This document shows positions 25,751-34,864 of a stretch of 64,000 bases of DNA, one piece after another. The translations under genes and the position numbers were made by a program. Under the pieces are notes generated by a model. The model saw nothing but the letters and a program-made list of their open reading frames with translations. It made no database searches and was not told the origin of the DNA. Source of the DNA: Paenibacillus sp. Soil522 (lineage in GTDB: Bacteria > Bacillota > Bacilli > Paenibacillales > Paenibacillaceae); contig NZ_LMRV01000055.1 of NCBI RefSeq assembly GCF_001428245.1, forward strand, positions 240,349 to 304,348, read 5' to 3'. How positions within the stretch are numbered: the stretch's first letter is position 1; the number at the start of each line of letters is the position of its first letter.

Positions 25751-26683
25751 ATGGGCATGAATGTACAGGAGACCATGTCGTCTCCTCTTGTGTGGCATCC
25801 GCAAACGGCTGCGGAAGCATGGATATTGAAACAAAATTTTGGGATAGAAAGCGTATATATATCCGGTGGAACCTTACTTCGTACGCATTGGGAGTCAGGG
25901 GTAGCTGCAATGCCGCAGCATTTGATCGATTTGAGCGCCATTCGCGGTTTGAATGACTGCAAAATCGGCGAGCAAGACCTGCTAATAGGCGGCCAAATGA
26001 GCCTTCAGGCCTGTCGTACGAACTTATTTCTGCAGCGTCATTTTCCAATGGTCACCGAGGCGATTCGAACGATTGCAGCGCCATCCATTCGTCAAATTGC
26101 TACGATCGGGGGCAATGTGGCCTCCAATATCGGCGATTCGATACCTGCGCTGCTGGTATATGACGCCGAAGTGAGCTGGTATGACGGTTCGGCCGAGCTT
26201 CAGACGCCTTTATCGGAATGGCTGCTGCATGCAAACGACTCGAGCCGGGAAAATGAGCGTTTGCTGCTTAGTTTACAGCTTCCTTTTAAGAAAAGCGAGG
26301 ACGATTCAATACATGATAGTGATGAAGAGAAGGATTCGAATGCGAAAATGAAGCGTTTTAGCGCTTACCATAAAGTGGGACGCCGCGAAGCGTTCACGCC
26401 TTCTGTCGTTACGGCAGCCATTAAAGGATCGCTTACGAAATCCGGCGTTTTGAAGGAAATTCGAATAGCGCTCGGAGGAGGACAGACGATTCCTCAGCGG
26501 ATAGAACAATTAGAAAAAGAAATAATCGAAGCGGCCGTGGATGCCCGGCTTCTGCAGCATGTATATGACCGAATCCTTCAGCTTTATGAGCCTCGGGAGG
26601 ATATATTCGCATCGGCCGCCTATCGGAAGACGACAGCAGCAAATTTAATCGTTACCGAGCTGTGGAAAGCAGCCAAAGTTTAG
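25751..26683 (+). CDS. pucC: Xanthine dehydrogenase FAD-binding subunit
   Basis: 310 residues. FAD motifs: YISGGTLLRTHWE (about 35) and APSIRQIATIGGNVASNIGDSIPALLVYDAEV (about 110-140), then the CO_deh_flav_C domain from about 190, including FSAYHKVGRREAF. It carries electrons from the 2Fe-2S centres to NAD+ or another acceptor. Start ATG 25751 has GGAGGGGAGC. Order FAD-Mo-FeS matches pucC-pucD-pucE of B. subtilis. An acidic serine/aspartate-rich insertion around 175-190 looks like a loop. Confidence 0.88.
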   Translation: MGMNVQETMSSPLVWHPQTAAEAWILKQNFGIESVYISGGTLLRTHWESGVAAMPQHLIDLSAIRGLNDCKIGEQDLLIGGQMSLQACRTNLFLQRHFPMVTEAIRTIAAPSIRQIATIGGNVASNIGDSIPALLVYDAEVSWYDGSAELQTPLSEWLLHANDSSRENERLLLSLQLPFKKSEDDSIHDSDEEKDSNAKMKRFSAYHKVGRREAFTPSVVTAAIKGSLTKSGVLKEIRIALGGGQTIPQRIEQLEKEIIEAAVDARLLQHVYDRILQLYEPREDIFASAAYRKTTAANLIVTELWKAAKV

Positions 26684-26707
26684 ACGTGTATGGGGAGGAT
26701 GAGGCTT

Positions 26708-28984
26708 ATGCTTTTAAACCGCGCTAGCAGTGGGGGACGATGGCGAATCCGCCCTGACGGTCCGGGTAAGGTGACGGGCAGCTTAGCCTATTTAACGGAT
26801 ATGTCTAAGGAAGATATGCTTTATGGACTAGTGCTGCGCAGCGAGCATCCGCATGCCCGAATCGTCTCGATTCATACGGATAAGGCGAAGCAATTGCCGG
26901 GAGTTCATGCGGTGCTCACGTATTTGGACATCCCCGGATTAAATGCTTTCGGCATCGCTCATCCGGATCAGCCTGTTTTGTGCGAGGACCGGGTGCGGTA
27001 TGTGGGGGACGCGCTGGCGACAGTGGCAGCTGATAATATAGCAATTGCCCAGCATGCGATTGAATTAATTGAAGTCGAATACGATATTTTGCAGATCGCA
27101 GATGATCCCGAGCAGGCGCTATTGGCGGATGCGCCGCAGCTTCACCCTCGCGGGAATGCGATGCATCGTACATCGTTCACTAGAGGCGACATAGAAGAAG
27201 GTTTCGCGAAATGCGCGCATATTATAGAAGAAACCTATTATACACCTCGTCAAATGCACACATACATGGAAACGGAAGGCGGCTTGTTTGTTCCTGAGGA
27301 CAACGGACGATTGACGGTCTATTCACCGACACAGCACGGTTTCATGGATCGGATGCAGTTATCCCGTATTTTGGCGAAGCCGCAGGAAGAAATCCGAATC
27401 GTCTCAAGTCCAATCGGCGGCTCGTTCGGCGGGAAAGACGAATTGAACGTACAGCCATACGGCGCGCTGCTTGCGTTAAATACAGGGAAGCCCATCAAGA
27501 TGCATAACTCCAGACAGGAATCCGTGCGGGCAGGCTTAAAGCGGCATCCGATGAAAATTACGATGAAAACGGGCACGGATGCTGCGGGCAAATTGCGGGC
27601 CCATCAAGTCACCATTATCTCGGATACCGGCCCCTATTCGACACTGGGAGCTGAGGTGTTAAACTTTGCGACCGAGCATGTCATTGGTCCTTATAAGTAC
27701 GAGCATTTGGATGTAAAAGGCGTATCGGTGTTTACGAATAACGGCATGTCCGGCGAATTCCGGGGCTTCGGCGGCAATCAAGCGATCTTCGCGCTGGAAG
27801 GACAAATGGAACGGCTGGCTGAACGGCTTTGCATGGAGCCTTGGGCGTTCCGTCGACTGAATATGCGTCAGGTGGATGATCCCGGCCCTTTCGATCAGCC
27901 TATCGCGATGACGGAAGGCGCCGAACAAGTGTGGAGGGCCATAGCGGGATGTCCGCTGTGGCTGGAGAGAGGACGCTTGGAAGCATCCGGCCAGCAATCC
28001 GCCGAGCCTTGGATTAAGACGGGAATTGGCGCCGCCTTTACGATGCATGGCGCAGGGCTCGGCGTCGGCATTCCCGATCCGGCCGGCGGACGGTTAGAAC
28101 TGGCGGCAGACGGGAAAATCGAAGCGGTATTCGGCTACGAGGAATTTGGGCAAGGCCTGATTGCAACGCTGGAGCAGATGCTGATCGAGCAGTTCGGTTT
28201 AGCCGCGGCAGATATCCGGATCATTATCGGGGACACCGATGTCGTGCCGGATAGCGGATCAACGACCGCATCGCGCGCAACCGCGATGATGTGGAAATCG
28301 CTGCAAAGATTGAGGAACCCGTTTACTGAGCAAATGCTGAAGAGGGCAGCAGCTTTGGCCCTACGTCCGGCAGAACAGCTGCGGCTTAGCGAAGGCGGTA
28401 TTCGGGAAAAAACAGGCGCTCCGCTGCTGCTTACGTATGAAGAGCTCGCGAAAGAGGATGGCGCACCGATCCGCTGCGAAACGTCATTTTCATTTCCAAC
28501 ATCTCCTACAGACCGGGTGGGCGCCCATTTTATGTACACCTACTCGGCCGTTGTTGCTAAGGTAGAGCTCAATACGTTAACCGGGCGGGTTCAGGTGCTT
28601 CAGCAATATCATGCCGTTGCGGCAGGACCGGTTGTAAATCCGCAGGGCTTCCTCGGACAAATCGAAGGCGGAAGCAGCATGGCGCTTGGTTTTACGCTGA
28701 TGGAAGATGCGGTTATGGATAAGGGGCATTACATGACGCGAAATTTGGATACGTATCTCGTTCCGACAATAGCCGATCAAAGAGGGCTGGTTGAGGTCGA
28801 GCCGATTGAGCATTTGCCGGAAAACGATGACTACGGTCCGCGGGGAATTGGCGAGGTCGGATCTGTTACGCTGGCACCAGCTATAGCGGCAGCCATTCGG
28901 CAGGCAAGCGGCAAATGGATAACGAAATTGCCGGTTGAGCCAAGCTTTCTGCAGGAAGCGCCATTTTTTCTAACGAAGGGGTGA
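26708..28984 (+). CDS. pucD: Xanthine dehydrogenase molybdenum-binding subunit
   Basis: About 758 residues. Aldehyde oxidase/xanthine dehydrogenase a/b-hammerhead domain first (GPGKVTGSLAYLTDM, SEHPHARI), then the molybdopterin domains: ETEGGLFVPED, GGSFGGKDELNVQPYGALLA, GEFRGFGGNQAIFALEGQME and, near the C-terminus, GPRGIGEVGSVTLAPAIAAAI with the catalytic glutamate in GEVG. It hydroxylates hypoxanthine and xanthine to urate. ATG 26708 is preferred: GGGGAGGATG lies ten bases before it, whereas the upstream ATGs at 26690 and 26699 do not have a suitable ribosome site. Confidence 0.9.
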   Translation: MLLNRASSGGRWRIRPDGPGKVTGSLAYLTDMSKEDMLYGLVLRSEHPHARIVSIHTDKAKQLPGVHAVLTYLDIPGLNAFGIAHPDQPVLCEDRVRYVGDALATVAADNIAIAQHAIELIEVEYDILQIADDPEQALLADAPQLHPRGNAMHRTSFTRGDIEEGFAKCAHIIEETYYTPRQMHTYMETEGGLFVPEDNGRLTVYSPTQHGFMDRMQLSRILAKPQEEIRIVSSPIGGSFGGKDELNVQPYGALLALNTGKPIKMHNSRQESVRAGLKRHPMKITMKTGTDAAGKLRAHQVTIISDTGPYSTLGAEVLNFATEHVIGPYKYEHLDVKGVSVFTNNGMSGEFRGFGGNQAIFALEGQMERLAERLCMEPWAFRRLNMRQVDDPGPFDQPIAMTEGAEQVWRAIAGCPLWLERGRLEASGQQSAEPWIKTGIGAAFTMHGAGLGVGIPDPAGGRLELAADGKIEAVFGYEEFGQGLIATLEQMLIEQFGLAAADIRIIIGDTDVVPDSGSTTASRATAMMWKSLQRLRNPFTEQMLKRAAALALRPAEQLRLSEGGIREKTGAPLLLTYEELAKEDGAPIRCETSFSFPTSPTDRVGAHFMYTYSAVVAKVELNTLTGRVQVLQQYHAVAAGPVVNPQGFLGQIEGGSSMALGFTLMEDAVMDKGHYMTRNLDTYLVPTIADQRGLVEVEPIEHLPENDDYGPRGIGEVGSVTLAPAIAAAIRQASGKWITKLPVEPSFLQEAPFFLTKG

Positions 28985-28990
28985 GTAGGA

Positions 28991-29491
28991 ATGAGTGATA
29001 AGGGTGCGGAATCTCAGACGCCGTTTGCGCTGCAATGCTTCATTAATGGAGGAGAGAAAACGATCGAGGCTGCGCCCTCGACCAGGCTGCTAACGATTTT
29101 GCGGGAGGATCTGGCGCTTACCGGCACGAAGCGTTCTTGTGAAGTCGGACGATGCGGCGCATGTATGGTGCTGATCGATGGCAAAGCGGTCAATTCCTGC
29201 TTATCGATGGCCTATCAATGCTCTGGAAAACAAATCACGACGATCGAAGGCGTAGCGGTAAGCGGAATGGATCCGATCCAGCAGGCATTTCTGGAGGAGG
29301 GCGGCTTTCAATGCGGCTATTGCACTCCGGGCATGGTCATTTCCGTCAAAGCGATGCTGGACGAAAATCCAAATCCATCCGAGGATGAAATAGCTGAAGC
29401 GTTGTCCGGCAATATATGCCGCTGTACCGGTTATGGTGGAATATGGCGTGCGGTTAAGCGAGCGATTGAAGGGAGGCGTGCTGCGACATGA
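28991..29491 (+). CDS. pucE: Xanthine dehydrogenase 2Fe-2S subunit
   Basis: 166 residues with two [2Fe-2S] clusters. Plant-ferredoxin-type site: CEVGRCGACMVLIDG then NSCLSMAY; the second, all-helical site: GFQCGYCTPGM and GNICRCTGYGG. It relays electrons from the molybdenum centre to FAD. It starts seven bases after pucD and its end overlaps the next gene by four bases (ATGA), so all three subunits and the deaminase are translationally linked. Confidence 0.93.
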   Translation: MSDKGAESQTPFALQCFINGGEKTIEAAPSTRLLTILREDLALTGTKRSCEVGRCGACMVLIDGKAVNSCLSMAYQCSGKQITTIEGVAVSGMDPIQQAFLEEGGFQCGYCTPGMVISVKAMLDENPNPSEDEIAEALSGNICRCTGYGGIWRAVKRAIEGRRAAT

Positions 29492-29973
29492 TCGATAAGG
29501 ATAAGCATTTATTTTATTTATTACGCAGTATTGAAGTGTCGCGAAAGGCCAGAGAAGCCGGAAATACACCATTTGGAGCCATTCTTGTGTGCCCTGATGG
29601 CCAGATCGTGCTTGAGCAGGGCAATGTGGAGATTACGGAATCGAACTGTACCGGCCATGCGGAAAGAACGCTGATGGAGGAAGCCTCTAAGCGGTACGGT
29701 AGAGATGAGCTTTGGCATTTTACGCTTTATACGACGGCGGAACCCTGTGCGATGTGCGCAGGCTCGATTTATTGGGGAAATGTAGGCACAGTCGTTTATG
29801 GCATTACGGAGAAGCGCTTAGCCCAGCTTACAGGCGACGATGAACAAAACCCGACGCTGGATTTGCCCTGCCGCATCGTATTTCAGCAGGGCCGCAAACC
29901 AATTCAAGTAATCGGTCCGTTTCCGGAGGTTGAGGCGGCGGCGGTTGCGGTTCATGAGGGGTATTGGAGATGA
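29488..29973 (+). CDS. CDA-fold nucleobase/nucleoside deaminase
   Basis: 161 residues of the cytidine/deoxycytidylate deaminase fold. Zinc motif: GHAERTLMEEASKRYG (HAE) and PCAMCAGSIYWGNV (PCxxC), plus NTPFGAILV upstream. Similar short proteins in this fold include guanine deaminase GuaD and tRNA adenosine deaminase; length and context favour a purine base/nucleoside substrate such as guanine, giving xanthine for the adjacent dehydrogenase. The C-terminal EGYWR tail resembles that of GuaD-like enzymes. It overlaps both neighbours by four bases. Confidence 0.75.
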   Translation: MIDKDKHLFYLLRSIEVSRKAREAGNTPFGAILVCPDGQIVLEQGNVEITESNCTGHAERTLMEEASKRYGRDELWHFTLYTTAEPCAMCAGSIYWGNVGTVVYGITEKRLAQLTGDDEQNPTLDLPCRIVFQQGRKPIQVIGPFPEVEAAAVAVHEGYWR

Positions 29974-30470
29974 AGATAACGATTGAAAAAATAAATGAAA
30001 GCAGCCGCGAGCAATTCGTCGAGTTTTTGGGCGACATTTTTGAGCATTCGCCGTGGATCGCCGTTTCAGCTTATGGAGCACGACCATTCGCTTCGGTTGA
30101 CGCTCTGCATACAGCCATGATCAATGTCGTGCGTGAGTCAAGGGTGGAAACGATCGTCGACCTATTCCGTGCTCATCCCGATCTTGGAACGAGGCTTGCA
30201 GTCGCTGAATATTCCGCGCAGGAACAGCAAGGCGCTGGCCTGAATCAGCTAACGCCCGAAGAATATGAGCGTTTTTACAGTTTGAATCAAACGTATATGA
30301 GGACCTTCGGTTTTCCTTTTATTTTAGCGGTGAGAGGGAAGAAGAAGGAGGATATATTGGATGCGATGAATGCGAGAATATGGAACACGGCTAGTGAAGA
30401 AGCGGAGCAGGCACTTCTTGAAATCGAAAAAATAACCAGGTTCCGATTAAGAGATCTCATCATAGAGTAG
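29970..30470 (+). CDS. uraD: OHCU decarboxylase (uricolytic pathway)
   Basis: About 166 residues. HPDLGTRL with a nearby SAQEQQGAGLNQLT and FGFPFILAVRGKK are the signature blocks of 2-oxo-4-hydroxy-4-carboxy-5-ureidoimidazoline decarboxylase, the last step making (S)-allantoin from urate. In B. subtilis this domain is fused to the N-terminus of urate oxidase (PucL); here it is a free-standing gene 17 bases before the oxidase. ATG 29970 overlaps the previous stop as ATGA. Confidence 0.92.
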   Translation: MKITIEKINESSREQFVEFLGDIFEHSPWIAVSAYGARPFASVDALHTAMINVVRESRVETIVDLFRAHPDLGTRLAVAEYSAQEQQGAGLNQLTPEEYERFYSLNQTYMRTFGFPFILAVRGKKKEDILDAMNARIWNTASEEAEQALLEIEKITRFRLRDLIIE

Positions 30471-30487
30471 AGAAAGGAAGAAGCATC

Positions 30488-31447
30488 ATGTTAAAATTAC
30501 GCAGCGGACGCACGCTTTATTATGGTAAAGGGGACGTACTGAGCTATCGGACATATGCGGCTCCGCTCTCCGTCAAATCGATACCGGAATCGCCATATAA
30601 GGGCGATACAAACGTTATTTTTGCTCATAACATAACCTTTTCGGTGAGCAGCGAGGTGCTGCTTACCTCCTTCACGGAAGGGGACAATACGCAGGTCGTA
30701 GCTACGGACTCCATGAAAAATTTTATTTTGCGCCAAACGGCGAATTATGATGGAAGCACGACAGAGGGGCTTCTTGCCTTCATCAGTGAACGGTTTCTGG
30801 AGCGTTATCCGCATATCGATGCCATCGAAATTAGTGCTGACCGGCTGCCGTTCAGCTCCGTCACTTTAGCGGCAGGAAGCGGTTGGAGTGATAGCCAGCT
30901 CGTATTCCGCAGGTCGCATAACGAGCATGCCAGCGCCTTTCAAAAATGGGTCCGTACCGCTAATGGCGCAGCACTTGCCGAGCAAGAAAGCGCCTTGTCG
31001 CAAATTCAGCTTATTAAGGTTAGCGGCAGCTCCTTCTATGGCTTCATTCGCGATGAATATACGACTTTGCCTGAAAGCTTTGACCGGCCTTTATTTATTT
31101 TTTTAGATATCTTTTGGACGTATGAAGACGCAGAGGATGCTTTCGACAGCGAGCGCGGCCGGTACGTTCCTTCCGAGCAGGTCCATGATCTTGCTCATAC
31201 GCTGTTCCATTCGGCGAATTCGCCGTCTATCCAATATTTGATCTATCGAATTGGGAAAAGCATCTTAACGAGCTTTCCGCAGCTGGCCGAAGTCCGCTTC
31301 GAATCAAACAACCGTACATGGGAGACGGTAGTGGAGCCGGATCATTCCGCAGCAGCCGGCGTTTACACAGAGCCGCGTCCTCCTTATGGCTTCCAAGGCT
31401 TTACGCTGACAAGAGCTGATCTGGAGGAAGGGACGGAATCCTCATGA
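30488..31447 (+). CDS. pucL: Urate oxidase (factor-independent uricase)
   Basis: 319 residues, the normal single-domain uricase length. The T-fold halves are recognisable: RSGRTLYYGKGDV and VIFAHNITFSVSSEVLLTSFTEGDNTQVVATDSMKN-type sequence in the first, and SNNRTWETV plus YGFQGFTLTR near the end. The enzyme converts urate and O2 to 5-hydroxyisourate without a cofactor. AGAAAGGAAGAAGC precedes its ATG. It overlaps the hydroxyisourate hydrolase gene by four bases. Confidence 0.92.
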   Translation: MLKLRSGRTLYYGKGDVLSYRTYAAPLSVKSIPESPYKGDTNVIFAHNITFSVSSEVLLTSFTEGDNTQVVATDSMKNFILRQTANYDGSTTEGLLAFISERFLERYPHIDAIEISADRLPFSSVTLAAGSGWSDSQLVFRRSHNEHASAFQKWVRTANGAALAEQESALSQIQLIKVSGSSFYGFIRDEYTTLPESFDRPLFIFLDIFWTYEDAEDAFDSERGRYVPSEQVHDLAHTLFHSANSPSIQYLIYRIGKSILTSFPQLAEVRFESNNRTWETVVEPDHSAAAGVYTEPRPPYGFQGFTLTRADLEEGTESS

Positions 31448-31827
31448 GCGGACGGATAACGACTCATGTTCTTGATCTTGCAGGCGGAAAACCGGTTGTC
31501 GGCATAGCAATCGAGCTTTGGTATTTAGGGGAGAAAGCTGGAAATACGGATGAAGAGTACATGCCGAAACTGATAGGCGCATATAAGACGAATGATGACG
31601 GGCGCGTTGATCAGCCATTGCTTGAAGGTGAGGAGGTCCAGCCAGGCGTGTATGAGCTTATATTCGCGGCTGGCGAATTTTTCAGGCGTACGGAGCATTT
31701 GGCAGCATTCTCAAATAGCTTATTCGATCTGATTCCGATCCGTTTCCAGATTCGAGACGCAACATTGCATTATCATGTTCCGTTATTAGTCGCTCCCGGC
31801 GGGTACAGCACATATCGCGGGAGCTAG
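31444..31827 (+). CDS. pucM: 5-Hydroxyisourate hydrolase (transthyretin-like)
   Basis: 127 residues. N-terminal RITTHVLDLAGGKPVVG and the C-terminal tetrapeptide YRGS with HYHVPLLVAPGGYS before it are the diagnostic features of the enzyme, which hydrolyses 5-hydroxyisourate to OHCU. With uraD and pucL it completes urate-to-allantoin conversion. The ATGA overlap with pucL implies coupled translation. Confidence 0.95.
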   Translation: MSGRITTHVLDLAGGKPVVGIAIELWYLGEKAGNTDEEYMPKLIGAYKTNDDGRVDQPLLEGEEVQPGVYELIFAAGEFFRRTEHLAAFSNSLFDLIPIRFQIRDATLHYHVPLLVAPGGYSTYRGS

Positions 31828-31898
31828 ACATGCATGGGAATGTATATAAGCCTTAGCGGAAGTGTATGAATAGATATATATGGAGAGGAGATTTGGCG

Positions 31899-32963
31899 AT
31901 GACATTAGTAAATGAACAATCGGCAGCAGTTAGGGCGTTATTGCCGCAGCTGCCAAAGGTCGATTTGCATGTGCATCTGGACGGAAGTGTAAAGCCGGAA
32001 ACGTTAATGGAGCTTGCGAGGGAACAGGGAAGCCCTTTGCCGATAGTCTCGGAAGATGAGCTGCTTGCTCATATGCAAGCCGGAGAGCATTGTGAGAGCT
32101 TGAAGGAATATTTAAGTAAATTCAGCTTTGTATTGCCCTATTTGCAAACGGGAGCGGCTTTAGAAAGAGTCGCTTTCGAGGTGGTTGAGCAAGCCGCCAA
32201 GGAGGGGGTACACTATATTGAAGTGCGATTCGCGCCTCAGCTGCATCGCCTGCAGGGCTTAACCATACACGAAGCTATCCATCATGTCGTAGAGGGCTTG
32301 AGGCGTGGCGAGCAAGTATTCGGAACGGTAGCGAGAGCGATCATTATTTGTTTGAGAAGCCATTCGTACCCATGGAATAAGGACGTTGTTGAAGAAGCGG
32401 CGCAATTTTATAGAAAAGGGGTCGTTGCAGTCGATTTGGCCGGGGATGAAGCTTCGTTTCCCGCGCATCTGTTCCTCCAGCTGTTCGAAGGGGCTCAGTT
32501 GCTTGGCTTGCCGATTACGATTCATGCGGGAGAAGCCGCAGGTGCGGAAAACGTTCACGTAGCCATCACAGATCTTGGCGCAGTTCGAATCGGTCATGGC
32601 GTACGGATGCTGGAGGATCCCGAGGTAGTTGCGCTAGTAAAGGAACGGCAAATACCGCTTGAGATGTGCCCGGTCAGCAACATCCAGACGAAAGCCGTCT
32701 CGGACTGGGATGCCTACCCGATACGACGCTATTTGGAGCAAGGCATCATGGTTACCGTAAATACGGATAATATGACCGTCTCCGATACGTCGTTACAGAA
32801 GGAATATGAGCATTTAATCGAGTATTGCGGCATCACGCTGGACGAGATTGCGAGAATCATAATGAACGGCGTGAAAGCGGCTTTTTTGGAAGAAGATGAG
32901 AAAAAGGCGATGATTGCGAGGTTTGAAAGTGAATTCGCAGCATTGGGCCTGCGTGTATCATAA
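31899..32963 (+). CDS. add: Adenosine deaminase
   Basis: About 354 residues. Zinc and substrate residues: KVDLHVHLDGSVKPETLMELA at the N-terminus, ITIHAGEAAGAENV, RIGHGVRM, and the TVNTDNMTVSDTSLQKEY region in place of the commoner NTDDP. It converts adenosine to inosine, feeding the locus with purines for oxidation. ATG 31899 follows GGAGAGGAG; an upstream ATG at 31866 has no ribosome site. It is the last gene before the terminator at 32989. Confidence 0.9.
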   Translation: MTLVNEQSAAVRALLPQLPKVDLHVHLDGSVKPETLMELAREQGSPLPIVSEDELLAHMQAGEHCESLKEYLSKFSFVLPYLQTGAALERVAFEVVEQAAKEGVHYIEVRFAPQLHRLQGLTIHEAIHHVVEGLRRGEQVFGTVARAIIICLRSHSYPWNKDVVEEAAQFYRKGVVAVDLAGDEASFPAHLFLQLFEGAQLLGLPITIHAGEAAGAENVHVAITDLGAVRIGHGVRMLEDPEVVALVKERQIPLEMCPVSNIQTKAVSDWDAYPIRRYLEQGIMVTVNTDNMTVSDTSLQKEYEHLIEYCGITLDEIARIIMNGVKAAFLEEDEKKAMIARFESEFAALGLRVS

Positions 32964-32988
32964 TCGCGATAAGTTAGTGTGCTGGGGG

Positions 32989-33025
32989 AGGCTTCACGTC
33001 TGTGATTGACGTGAAGCCTTTCTTT
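32989..33025 (+). terminator. Terminator at the end of the purine locus
   Basis: 12-base perfect arms (AGGCTTCACGTC and complement) around TGTGATT, followed by TTCTTT. Confidence 0.85.
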
Positions 33026-33188
33026 GTTCGCGCTTTTCGAGGCGCATCCGAGTTAAGCTTTACCATTCAAGCTTTGGCTTTTGTTTCCAAATGAATCTGA
33101 CGTTGTTATACTGGAAGGAAGGACGGAGCAAGCTTTCATTGTAGAACATGAAACGAGAATATGATGAGCAGATCAAGGCGGCGATAAG

Positions 33189-33719
33189 ATGGATCACACC
33201 ACTCCAAGAGCAAAAGAGCTTTTTACCTTATATTTCGGGAGCCACTTTCAGATGCACCGTGATGGAAAGCTAGAGGAATATAAAAGCTATAACATTTCAA
33301 AGGAAGAGGAAGCCGGGTGGTTCGAGGAAATGATTGCAAAATATACGGGCGAGCTGTCCATAAGGAGCTGGGATCCCGTTATCGGTCTATTGACCGTTGC
33401 TAAAAACTATCCGGACAGCCGAATTCTGGACAACGTTATTACTTTTGCTTCCAGGCATGTCATGTCATCAGACAGCATCGTCAAGCTTATGTATGCCGAG
33501 AACATCATCGCGATTATTAAGCTGGTTAGCAATAAATGTTCCACCGAGCAGCTGCACCGTGCTTACAAAGTAACTGCGCTTATATTGGAGGACATTATTT
33601 CCAAGCCGTTAATTATCGACCCGGGCCATGAGCTGCACGAATTCCATTTGAAAGACAAGAGGTCATTAAATAATCGAGCGTCCAAAAGCATTGAAGTCAT
33701 AAAGGAAATGCTTAATTGA
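33189..33719 (+). CDS. Hypothetical protein
   Basis: 176 residues, no signal peptide or membrane segment; mostly helical, with a MDHTTPRAKELFTLYFGSH start and a regular Leu/Ile spacing in the middle (residues 65-130) like an alpha-solenoid. I do not recognise a family. It stands alone after the purine-locus terminator with AAGGCGGCGATAAG before its ATG. Confidence 0.55.
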   Translation: MDHTTPRAKELFTLYFGSHFQMHRDGKLEEYKSYNISKEEEAGWFEEMIAKYTGELSIRSWDPVIGLLTVAKNYPDSRILDNVITFASRHVMSSDSIVKLMYAENIIAIIKLVSNKCSTEQLHRAYKVTALILEDIISKPLIIDPGHELHEFHLKDKRSLNNRASKSIEVIKEMLN

Positions 33720-33802
33720 GCTGGTTTCATTATTACAAGCGCCGGCTTTGCTTCAAAAGGGAAATAGCATATTGAACAGTCGTGGATGCTATGGGGGTCT
33801 AT

Positions 33803-34081
33803 ATGAAAAAGAAGAATAAAATGCTCCTTTTTATCGGCATGATTATCCTGCTGCTCGCTTTATTTCGATGGAATTCTACTACAAAGATAACAACAGCGCT
33901 GGTGATGGTGATCGACGTAAAAGCAAATGAAATCCTTGTACAGGATTTGAGCGGAAACCGCGAAACCGTTCAAATACCAGAGGGTATTTATAAATTAATT
34001 GTAGTGAATAGACAATATTGGATCAAATACGAGCACCGGGAATGGGAGAAACCGGAATTGCTCTCCATTGAACCTCAATAG
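33803..34081 (+). CDS. Small membrane-anchored hypothetical protein
   Basis: About 92 residues: KKKNK then one strong membrane helix (about 8-24), then a small beta-rich extracellular part (VMVIDVKANEILVQDLSGNRETVQIPEGIYKL). ATG 33803 has GGGGGTC upstream; the earlier ATGs at 33782 and 33791 are less well placed. Family not recognised. Confidence 0.5.
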   Translation: MKKKNKMLLFIGMIILLLALFRWNSTTKITTALVMVIDVKANEILVQDLSGNRETVQIPEGIYKLIVVNRQYWIKYEHREWEKPELLSIEPQ

Positions 34082-34235
34082 GGAATGCAGCATTTTATTT
34101 GACTAAGTTGAGTCAAGGAGGCTGTCTCAGCAGGGTTAATGTCTAGTGAGACCGCTATCCTGTAAATTGATAATGATGCAACAACTGAAGCAGACACTTC
34201 GTTTGAAAGGTAACTGACAATAGGGGGCCTTTTTA

Positions 34236-34721
34236 ATGAAAATAAAATTTGGAATACTGTCATGTGCAATTTTGGTCGTTTTAACAGGCTGCTTGGCTAA
34301 TCCATCGGATAAACGGCCGGAAAATGTGAAAGTAGAAGCGAATTGGGTCGTTGACGAAGATAAGCTTACATTGGATCATGTGAAAAAAGCAATTGAAGCA
34401 GAGGGAGTTGAGCTGTTTCTGAGAGATGAGAAGAATGATTGGGTATTGAATCAGGTAAAGCCCAATAGATTTTCGATCGGCTGGCCAACGGAAAAAACGG
34501 TACGTCCAGAATACATTTCGATTTATATATATAAGACAGAGCAAGCACGCAAAGAAGGCTTAGATGATTTTAACATGCAAAAGGAAAAGTATGATATGCA
34601 AATACCGAATATTTACGAGCACAAAAATGCTCTTATTTTGTATTGGCATCATGAGAATGTCGACAATGCTCACAACAGTAAGTTTGGTTCACAAATTGAA
34701 GCGGCTATTCAAAAAATATGA
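34236..34721 (+). CDS. Putative lipoprotein
   Basis: 161 residues. Lipoprotein signal with lipobox LTGC (MKIKFGILSCAILVVLTGC). The mature domain alternates helix and strand (LTLDHVKKAIEAEGVELFL, then SIYIYKTEQARKEGLDDF) and contains no catalytic motif I can name. ATAGGGGGCC precedes the ATG. Membrane-surface protein of unknown role. Confidence 0.6.
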   Translation: MKIKFGILSCAILVVLTGCLANPSDKRPENVKVEANWVVDEDKLTLDHVKKAIEAEGVELFLRDEKNDWVLNQVKPNRFSIGWPTEKTVRPEYISIYIYKTEQARKEGLDDFNMQKEKYDMQIPNIYEHKNALILYWHHENVDNAHNSKFGSQIEAAIQKI

Positions 34722-34864
34722 TTATAAGCCCCTTTGTCCGTTGCAGCCGGTGCTCGGAGGAACAGCAAGCTGAAGAATGAAATAAATAAGAGCCGCGGTT
34801 AGAAAAGACGAGTGCTCTTATGTGCTTGTGTTTCGATAATTCTTCAGCGGTTAGGAGAGTCCAT

